From positions 1 to 64,000 of the forward strand of contig JACKBV010000011.1 in assembly GCA_020634315.1 (NCBI GenBank): a stretch of DNA of 64,000 nucleotides, read 5' to 3'. This DNA is from Ardenticatenaceae bacterium (GTDB taxonomy: Bacteria; Chloroflexota; Anaerolineae; Promineifilales; Promineifilaceae). A program made the position numbers and the translations under genes. Positions within the stretch are counted from its first letter, which is position 1; each line of letters begins with the position of its first letter. The notes under the pieces were generated by a model. That model did not search any database and was not told the DNA's origin. It saw only the letters and a list, made by a program, of their open reading frames with translations. Shown here one piece after another: positions 34,799 through 40,620 of the stretch.

Positions 34799-35527
34799 TT
34801 ATGGCTGCAAAATCCACAAATTAGCAGTACCAGCCAGGCGCAACCCATCTTCGTTAATGCTGATCACGCGCATGTTGTTTTCAATGACAACATTGTTTAG
34901 CAAGCTGCCCTGCCAATGCAGAGAATCACCAACAGCCAGGTATGGGTAGCCAGTTAGACCGGTTAACTGTGCCAGACGAATTGTCTTGTCGCCTTCTTGC
35001 TGGTCTGACAATCCGCTGTAAACCAACGATGTGCCCGGAATCTGCCGCCCGGCAGGTATTAGATAGTTCACGACTGTATTGCGATAATCTAATGCCGTAT
35101 CCAGATTTGGCAGCTCATCCAGTGCCACCGGTTGTGGATAAAAGACCGTTATTTCGACAGAACCAGCTACCGGCAACGACCCGAAAACGGCCGTTGTCAA
35201 TCGCAAATTGTAATTCGCATACACGCCCGGAGCAACCAGCCCATCCCAGAGAAAAGAATCACCGGTTCGTTTAATCGCTTCCAGGCCATCAATCGTCACT
35301 TTATAGGTATCCCCGGAGCGCTCCACGTAACGCAGCTGCGTCCCCGGTATCGTTTCACCCTGCTCCAGGCTGTAGGTATACGCAGGAATAGCAAAGGAAA
35401 GCGTATCCCCTAACGGTGTTGGCGTGGCGGCTGGCCCGTCACCCGGCCCAACACCAGGGATAGTACAAGCCAACATGGCAAGCAATAAAAACAGAGCAAA
35501 ACCAGGAATCCACCTATTTTGTTTCAT
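34799..35527 (-). CDS. Lipoprotein of unknown function
   Basis: A 242-residue lipoprotein: signal helix FALFLLLAML and lipobox LAMLAC with Cys21, then a Pro/Thr-rich stretch and two beta-rich halves that look internally repeated (YSLEQGETIPGTQLRYV near 52 and YLIPAGRQIPGTSLVYS near 155). The duplication suggests two tandem copies of one domain. Exported and anchored. It starts the operon with the glycosidase and the EEP hydrolase (38 bases to the next start). Role unknown. Confidence 0.8.
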   Translation of the reverse strand: MKQNRWIPGFALFLLLAMLACTIPGVGPGDGPAATPTPLGDTLSFAIPAYTYSLEQGETIPGTQLRYVERSGDTYKVTIDGLEAIKRTGDSFLWDGLVAPGVYANYNLRLTTAVFGSLPVAGSVEITVFYPQPVALDELPNLDTALDYRNTVVNYLIPAGRQIPGTSLVYSGLSDQQEGDKTIRLAQLTGLTGYPYLAVGDSLHWQGSLLNNVVIENNMRVISINEDGLRLAGTANLWILQP

Positions 35528-35555
35528 ATCACCACCCCTCCGTCATTGGTAAGGT

Positions 35556-35611
35556 GTGAACGGTAATCCGTAATTCCTCATTAACGCGACGAACTACGGA
35601 TTACAATTCAC
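35556..35611. repeat. Hairpin with 3x3 internal loop, heptad-like
   Basis: GTGAA/TTCAC (5 bp), a 3x3 mismatch, then TAATCCGTA/TACGGATTA (9 bp) around a 19-base loop. It lies between the DsbA-cyclophilin stop and the lipoprotein start on the minus strand. The words GGTAATCCGTAAT resemble the heptad units at 43974 and in rnpB. Confidence 0.6.
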
Positions 35612-35640
35612 GCTTTACTGTAGTTTATCCGATTCAGCGG

Positions 35641-36915
35641 TTAGGGTTCAATCTCTTCGATGGTAATTTGGCGAATCAAATCGCCAGTTGGTGCCGTTGG
35701 GTCTGTTGATGGGTCACGCGGCGTAATGGCCTGCACCACATCCATGCCCTCGATCACCCGACCAAAGAGTGTATAACTGCCATCCAGTTGGCTGGCATCG
35801 GCCAGTGTAATGTACCATTGGCTGCCATTGGTATCGGGGCCAGCGTTAGCCATTGCCACCATGCCCGGCTCACGATGCGACAAAGCAGGATCAATCTCGT
35901 TAGGAATTGTGTATCCTGGGCCGCCCTGCCCGGTGCCACTGGGATCACCGGTTTGCGCAACAAAGCCAGACAGTACGCGATGGAAACTAACGCCATCAAA
36001 CCAGCCATTTCGTGCCAGGAAAACGAAGCTGTTCACCGTTTGTGGTGCCGATTTGGGCAGTAACTCAATGACAAAACTGCCGCCATTTTCCATTTCCACT
36101 GTTGCCAGATATTGTGCATCGACATTGATGCTCATTTCTGGCGCAGCATCGTATTGCCGTTCTTGCAAGTCAGCGACGGCGATTTGCGCACTGACAAAGG
36201 AGTCCCAGACGGCGTAGTCTCCTGGTAATCCTTGCCCGGCGACAATTTGCCCATTCACAACGGTTGAGGGTGTGCCCGGCAAACCAAGATTGATGGCTTC
36301 TTGTTCCAATGCGGCTACATAATCGGCGTAAACGTCGCCATCTAATTCGGCCGTGAATCGTTCGACATCCAAACCTAATTCGGCGGCCAGATCAATGTAA
36401 TAGAGGCGTGCATCTTCCTGGCTTAAGCTTGTCCATGCGGACTGCCGTGCAAAGAGGGTGTCATGATATTCCCAAAATGCGCCCTGGCTGCCAGCCGCTT
36501 CGGCGGCCTCGGCCGATTTTTGCGCATTGGGGTGAATTTGATTCAAGGGGAAGTGGCGATAAACAAGTTGTACAGAATCCGGGTAAGCGTCTACCAGACG
36601 CTTGAGCAGGGGGGAGAACCCTGCGCAGCCCGGTCACTGGAAGTCGCCATATTCGATGATGGTGATCAGTGGATCGGCTGCGCCTTGCTTCCAATCACGG
36701 TCACGCGCGATGCCGGCTTCGATGGAGTTGGTGGCCGGTGTTATATCGGCTTCTCCGGAAGCGGCGCTGGTGGCAGCGCTTGTAGCGGCGCTTGCAGCGG
36801 CGCTAGCTGTGGTGGCTGTTGGTTCCGTGGCAACGGCCGTTTCCGTTACCGGTTCGGCCGTACCACAGGCTGCCAACAGCAGCAGCATAAACAACATTGC
36901 AAACAATTTCTTCAT
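35641..36915 (-). CDS. Lipoprotein DsbA-like/cyclophilin fusion with in-frame UGA at the redox Cys (candidate selenoprotein)
   Basis: A single frame of 424 codons once the TGA at 36634-36636 is read through. Residues 1-17 are a lipoprotein signal with lipobox LLAAC; an Ala/Ser/Thr linker runs to about 65. A DsbA/thioredoxin-like domain (about 75-235) has the active site YGDFQ-[UGA94]-PGC97, where relatives have CPxC, and the cis-Pro loop GLPGTPSTVVNG. A cyclophilin-type peptidyl-prolyl isomerase (about 250-420) has FHRVLSGFVAQTGDP. The UGA replaces exactly the first, nucleophilic Cys, the usual place of selenocysteine; both sides stay intact and in frame. AAAGGAG precedes the ATG 36915. A recent Cys-to-stop mutation or a sequence error are the alternatives. 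Confidence 0.72.
36606..36636 (-). promoter_or_regulatory. UGA codon with downstream SECIS-like hairpin
   Basis: On the minus strand the UGA (36636-36634) is followed after nine bases by GCAGGG (36624-36619), which pairs with CCCTGC (36611-36606). In the 5-bp form the apical loop opens with G (GTTCTCCCC). Bacterial SECIS elements are hairpins just after UGA with a G early in the loop; here the loop begins about 14 bases after UGA, a little closer than in E. coli fdhF. Confidence 0.45.
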
Positions 36916-37067
36916 CAACTACTCCTTTGTGGCATTAAATTCCAATGAGAACAGAGGAATACCCCTGCTTCAATGGGGCGGCATTCTACCACGATAAGGG
37001 CGAACCCTGTAAAATCTAAGGCTGTTTGATGAGATAGCGGTTAACAAACACAAAGGAGAATATAACT

Positions 37068-37577
37068 TTGCGAAACATAAAAACCATTTTCTTGATGAGC
37101 TTGATTCTTGTGATCTTGACAGCATGTGGGGCAGCCGTAGAAACAACAGCGACGCCAGCGGCTGAACCAACCACTTTGCCACAACCAAACACAGAACCAC
37201 GCGCCACCGTCACGCCCTTGGGCGAGACAACCGATGACGCCAGCGGCTATCCGGCACCGCCGACCACCACGCCCTACCCCGAAGGCTACGTTGGCCCCGA
37301 TCAATCGCCAACAGTCAACCCGTATCCGGCCAAAGCAGGCTTTGTCTGGATGATACAGGCTGCGGGGATACAGTGTGAAGGCAATATGAAGTATAACAAT
37401 GTCGAAGAGGCTGTTGCGCCATTGCAAGAGGCAGGCATTGCCGTTGAGTCGTCAATGTCGATGAACCTGGCTGTCTGTGAGGCGTGTAGCTGTCCGACCA
37501 GTCTACATTTCCGCATCCAGGTAGCGGAAGATGATGTCAAGGCCGCCGAGGCATTGGGCTGGGGTGTTGAGCAATAA
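37068..37577 (+). CDS. Small lipoprotein with C-terminal Cys-rich domain
   Basis: A 169-residue exported protein. TTG start with AAAGGAG nine bases before it; signal LMSLILVILTAC gives a lipobox Cys20. A Thr/Pro-rich linker to about 85 precedes a compact domain (about 90-169) with IQCEG and LAVCEACSCPTSLHF. The domain resembles small alpha/beta folds of unknown function; the CEACSC run may bind a metal or form disulfides. It is divergent from the DsbA-like lipoprotein, about 150 bp away, which suggests linked redox roles outside the cell. Confidence 0.75.
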   Translation: MRNIKTIFLMSLILVILTACGAAVETTATPAAEPTTLPQPNTEPRATVTPLGETTDDASGYPAPPTTTPYPEGYVGPDQSPTVNPYPAKAGFVWMIQAAGIQCEGNMKYNNVEEAVAPLQEAGIAVESSMSMNLAVCEACSCPTSLHFRIQVAEDDVKAAEALGWGVEQ

Positions 37578-37592
37578 GTAGGTATTGAAAAA

Positions 37593-37630
37593 AGAACCGC
37601 CGGGAAGCCAAAGAGCTTCTCGGCGGTTCT
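37593..37630 (-). terminator. Intrinsic terminator, 16-bp stem
   Basis: AGAACCGCCGGGAAGC pairs with GCTTCTCGGCGGTTCT (one G-U), loop CAAAGA. On the minus strand the stem is followed by TTTTTCAATACC, so it ends the propeller gene at 37657; it also separates the convergent lipoprotein gene. Confidence 0.85.
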
Positions 37631-37656
37631 GGTCAAACACGGTGAATAGGTTGTGC

Positions 37657-38769
37657 TTACAACAGGCGAAATAGGAAAAGCTGACCGCTATCACCAAAAT
37701 ACACAGCCAGTAAATCTTCTTGTACGCCAACAAAAAATTGACTATCGGGGGCAATGGTGGTGCTGCTGTGCTGGAAGGTTAGCGCGGCAATGCTCTGACC
37801 AGTAAAAGTGTCGATGAGCAAAAGCTGACCCGATGTAGAAAGGAAGGCGGTGACACGGCCGTTTACAGCCACATTACTCATCACCCCCTGCTCATACGCC
37901 CACAACACAGCGCCCGACTGCCGATCCAACACCCAAACCTGCGCGGGCGTCGTTTCACAGCCCAGGGCTTGAACCACAAGCGCCGACTCCACCACTTGCG
38001 GTATCAGGCCACAACCGCCCACTGTGCGCCGCCAGGGCGCAAGCTGACTCACGTTAACCGTGTCCGTTGACGCTTCATACAGGCGATACGGCTCCTCATC
38101 TAGCCAAAAAATGTAACGCGCATCCTCCTGCTGCTGTTGCAGCAAATACCCATTCTCCCGATTGAGCCAGTAAAAAGCGTTGAAATCCCCTTCGCTAACA
38201 CGGATGCCCAAACGCTCTTCCGCCAGCAAGAAGCTGTCAGCGTCGCTGCCATTGAGTTGCCCCAGGTGGCGCTTCCACTGCAATTCGCCAGTTTGGATGT
38301 CGTAAGCGTGTACGGCCGTTGCCAGCACATACGCATGAACCGCATAAACAACCCCATCAGCCGCCGCCAAACCACTCCAACGCCAGGCAAACGGCGGCGA
38401 CCAGGGCCACGTTTCCGGCCAGCCATTGGGCACAGTCAACGTTTTCTCATCCCATTGCCACTGCACCGCGCCATCGTTAACATCCAGCGCCATCAGTGCT
38501 GTCTCTTCCGTATCGCCCAAGCGCCCCACAAACATGACCCGATCCTGCCCCAACACCGGCGGCAAATCGAGCGTCACATCCTCAACCAGCGCCAGCGCTT
38601 GCAGCGACGCTGGCACAACGGCCAATTCATGATACGGCCGTTCCGCCGCAACCTGCCGCCGTTGGTCAATAACAATCCAGGCCAGAGAGACAAACACCAG
38701 CGACAGGATTAAAATCCACGTTTGCCGCCGCGATAAGGTGCGGGTTGGGGGCGGGGCTGCCTCACTCAC
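37657..38769 (-). CDS. PQQ-type beta-propeller protein with N-terminal membrane anchor
   Basis: About 370 residues: a short cytoplasmic N-terminus, one transmembrane helix (TWILILSLVFVSLAWIVI, about 17-34) and an extracellular beta-propeller with repeats such as ALDVNDGAVQWQW, AYDIQTGELQWKR, VLDRQSGAVLWAY and IDTFTGQSIAAL (PQQ/YVTN-like blades). The start is taken as GTG at 38769, overlapping the stop of the preceding gene by eight bases; the longer frame to 38865 lies inside that gene. Probably a scaffold or sensor rather than a PQQ enzyme, since enzyme residues are not apparent. Confidence 0.8.
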   Translation of the reverse strand: MSEAAPPPTRTLSRRQTWILILSLVFVSLAWIVIDQRRQVAAERPYHELAVVPASLQALALVEDVTLDLPPVLGQDRVMFVGRLGDTEETALMALDVNDGAVQWQWDEKTLTVPNGWPETWPWSPPFAWRWSGLAAADGVVYAVHAYVLATAVHAYDIQTGELQWKRHLGQLNGSDADSFLLAEERLGIRVSEGDFNAFYWLNRENGYLLQQQQEDARYIFWLDEEPYRLYEASTDTVNVSQLAPWRRTVGGCGLIPQVVESALVVQALGCETTPAQVWVLDRQSGAVLWAYEQGVMSNVAVNGRVTAFLSTSGQLLLIDTFTGQSIAALTFQHSSTTIAPDSQFFVGVQEDLLAVYFGDSGQLFLFRLL

Positions 38770-39619
38770 CGGCAAACACCCAATCGTAAATGCGCCGTGC
38801 CATCTGGCCGATAACCAACACACCCGGCGCATCAATGCTCCAAGTCTCTGGTTGCGGATTGCCACGATTCATGACAGTCAGGGCAAAGCCGCGCCCTTCT
38901 TGCCAATCGCCGCGCCAGATAACGGCCGTTTGCGTGCGCGTCCCCACAAAAGAGCCAGTCTTCCCCGCCAAACGCAATTTGCCCGTGGGCGGCGCGTCCG
39001 CTTCCCAAGGCTCCCAGGGCAGATAACGCCCCACACGATCCTGCCCAACCTTGTCCATCATCCGCAGCATCTCGTCACAGGCAGCGGGGGAAATGATTTC
39101 GTGGCGGTAAACGGCCGTCATCAACTGCCCCAACCCACGCGGCGACGCCGTGCCAAAATGGTTTTGATCGTGGCGCACGCCAGCAAATTCCAGCTTGTGA
39201 TGCAAATGCACAGCAGCAAAACCATGTTCCGCCACCCATGCCGCCACCTTTGCCAGCCCCACATGCTCAATCAGGACATTGGTTGCCAGATTGTCCGAGA
39301 CGTGCATCATCAAAAATGCCCAATCGCGGATAGGCAGCGTCAGGCCAGGGGTCAGATAACGGAGGATGCCGCTGCCTTCGATATAGTCAGCGCGGCGCAG
39401 CATCAAAGGCGTATCCAGTCCATACTCGCCATCTGCGACTTGCTGCATCAAGGTCGTCAGCAGCGGCAGCTTGATGGCGCTGGCCGTTGGGAACAGGTCG
39501 TCGGCACGATGGGCGATTTCTTCGCCGGTACGTAAGTTATGGGCGTGGAAACCCATCTCGCCATCAAATTGATCGCAAAGGGCCATGAGATCGGAAACGG
39601 CCGTATCATATGCATTCAT
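38762..39619 (-). CDS. Class A beta-lactamase-fold serine hydrolase without signal peptide
   Basis: A 285-residue protein with the three class A landmarks: S47-x-x-K50 in TASAIK, S108-D-N in VSDN and KTG in AGKTGSF near 217. A clear omega-loop ExxxN (E166/N170) is not seen, though GTASPRGL matches the following TTPRDL block. No signal peptide or anchor is present, which is unusual for an enzyme expected to act outside. It overlaps the anchored propeller gene by eight bases. It could be a non-lactamase amidase/esterase acting inside. GAGG precedes the ATG. Confidence 0.85.
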   Translation of the reverse strand: MNAYDTAVSDLMALCDQFDGEMGFHAHNLRTGEEIAHRADDLFPTASAIKLPLLTTLMQQVADGEYGLDTPLMLRRADYIEGSGILRYLTPGLTLPIRDWAFLMMHVSDNLATNVLIEHVGLAKVAAWVAEHGFAAVHLHHKLEFAGVRHDQNHFGTASPRGLGQLMTAVYRHEIISPAACDEMLRMMDKVGQDRVGRYLPWEPWEADAPPTGKLRLAGKTGSFVGTRTQTAVIWRGDWQEGRGFALTVMNRGNPQPETWSIDAPGVLVIGQMARRIYDWVFAGE

Positions 39620-39737
39620 AGGGTAACTTCCTCATACAATTTAACGCCAAGAAACAAAGACAAAGCGGCCTTTACTTGTCGTCAAGCGCCTCTGTTTGCG
39701 GATTATACACGAAAGGATGGGGATTCCTGCACCAGAA

Positions 39738-39768
39738 ACAACAAAGCCCCCGGCGGGGGCTTTGTTGT
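39738..39768. terminator. GC-rich 14-bp hairpin
   Basis: ACAACAAAGCCCCC pairs perfectly with GGGGGCTTTGTTGT around GGC. It sits about 120 bases before the beta-lactamase-fold gene and downstream of the HU-like gene. No strong T run follows on either strand, so it may be a terminator or an attenuator. Confidence 0.55.
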
Positions 39769-39856
39769 GGAAGGAGACAGAAGAGGAAAAAGTACAATCG
39801 TTATTGTGCCGCTGACAGCTTACACTTCTGCTTACGAAGATTTATACTTTTCCGCA

Positions 39857-39887
39857 GACATGACAGGTTTAACAAACCTGTCATGTC
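39857..39887. repeat. GACATGACAGGTTT hairpin, copy 1
   Basis: Perfect 14-bp stem GACATGACAGGTTT/AAACCTGTCATGTC with loop AAC. The same stem recurs at 40581-40613 and in a variant at 51641-51695, always between genes. Confidence 0.85.
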
Positions 39888-39897
39888 TCCCCAAAAA

Positions 39898-40005
39898 TTT
39901 CATAGCTATCAAATCAAAATTTGATAGCTATCAAACCAAATTTTCATAGCTATCAAACCAAAATTTGATATATATGAAACTTGCATTCCATATATATCAA
40001 ATTTT
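39898..40005. repeat. Iteron-like array: five palindromic 16-mers at exact 22-bp period
   Basis: Units TTTSATAGCTATCAAA begin at 39898, 39920 and 39942, and diverged units TTTGATATATATGAAA and TTCCATATATATCAAA at 39964 and 39986. Each is followed by a 6-base A-rich gap. Unit 2 is a perfect palindrome. The last two units also form a 17-bp hairpin (39960-39976 with 39989-40005). The period is close to two helical turns, so a protein could bind all units on one face. It ends 20 bases from the stop of an HU-like gene. Confidence 0.85.
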
Positions 40006-40024
40006 CAGAGCCTATCTATCGACG

Positions 40025-40423
40025 TTAAATCTCCAACGGGTCATCAGGGTGAGCGGCATCCCAAAGAGTCTTCAAATCCGCATTAGTCAGGCTGGCTCCA
40101 CTCTTATTCTTCATCCGCCCCACATACACATCCGCATTATTAATGCCCTTCTTCAAAGCCACATCTGCCCGGAAATTGATCTTCATCTCCCCGTGCCGGT
40201 TAATGCTGGGCGAAAATGTGCCGACGCCCGGTATCTTCATCGGCGTACCCTGTCCACTAAAGAACAAAATCGCCTCTTGCAACTCCTGCATCACCATCAA
40301 CACTTCGCTCTTGTTCACCCCGGTACGACTAGACATCCAGGCAACAACGTGATCCAACTGCGCTGTCTTATTCAAATCCAGCTTCGGACCATACTCTCTC
40401 ACAGCTTGCAAAATCTTTGCCAT
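40025..40423 (-). CDS. HU-like DNA-binding protein
   Basis: A 132-residue protein of the HU/IHF-related group: N-terminal helices with VVAWMSSRTGVNKSEVLMVM, then beta-strands and a DNA-binding-like arm MKIPGVGTFSPSINRHGEMKINFRADVAL, extended by a basic C-terminal segment. AGGAG lies seven bases before the ATG 40423; the frame to 40486 has no ribosome site. It is directly followed by the 22-bp palindrome array, which may be its target. Architecture suggests nucleoid or site-specific architectural binding. Confidence 0.82.
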   Translation of the reverse strand: MAKILQAVREYGPKLDLNKTAQLDHVVAWMSSRTGVNKSEVLMVMQELQEAILFFSGQGTPMKIPGVGTFSPSINRHGEMKINFRADVALKKGINNADVYVGRMKNKSGASLTNADLKTLWDAAHPDDPLEI

Positions 40424-40542
40424 TCGAAATTCTCCTATTAAATTGTATGTGCGGGGCGGGCGAGCACGTTTTCCTTTCCCCCACACTGGCTAATAACAAC
40501 ACCCTAATTATAGGCAAAACCGGCGGAAATGGAAGCAAAAAA

Positions 40543-40571
40543 AAGCCGGGTCTCAGCGAGAAACCCGGCTT
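40543..40571 (-). terminator. Intrinsic terminator of acnA
   Basis: AAGCCGGGT/ACCCGGCTT stem; on the minus strand it is followed by nine T. About 50 bases after the acnA stop. The core CCGGGTTTCTCG is shared with hairpins at 12139-12183 and 44530-44564. Confidence 0.88.
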
Positions 40572-40580
40572 ACCAAGCGT

Positions 40581-40613
40581 AGACATGACAGGTTTGCAAA
40601 ACCTGTCATGTCT
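40581..40613. repeat. GACATGACAGGTTT hairpin, copy 2
   Basis: AGACATGACAGGTTT pairs perfectly with AAACCTGTCATGTCT around GCA, immediately after the acnA stop codon. Identical stem to 39857-39887. Confidence 0.85.
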
Positions 40614-40620
40614 CTCCAGC

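Noticed and set aside
33253..34848. Longer glycosidase with an N-terminal signal peptide (MGCAWLVLLICGFC)
   Set aside because: That stretch is translated from the end of the lipoprotein gene in another frame; the ATG 34761 has a proper GGAG site.
35641..36918. Two separate genes (a signal-bearing fragment and a DsbA-cyclophilin protein) or a frameshifted pseudogene
   Set aside because: The two parts are in the same frame, joined by one TGA exactly at the active-site Cys, and the second part has no ribosome site of its own. A simple nonsense mutation is not fully excluded.
37657..38865. Propeller protein beginning at 38865
   Set aside because: The first 96 bases lie wholly inside the beta-lactamase-fold gene; the GTG at 38769 overlapping its stop is more plausible.
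39898..40005. CRISPR array or intrinsic terminator only
   Set aside because: 22-bp period with 6-base gaps is too short for CRISPR; a terminator explains the last hairpin but not three further equally spaced copies.
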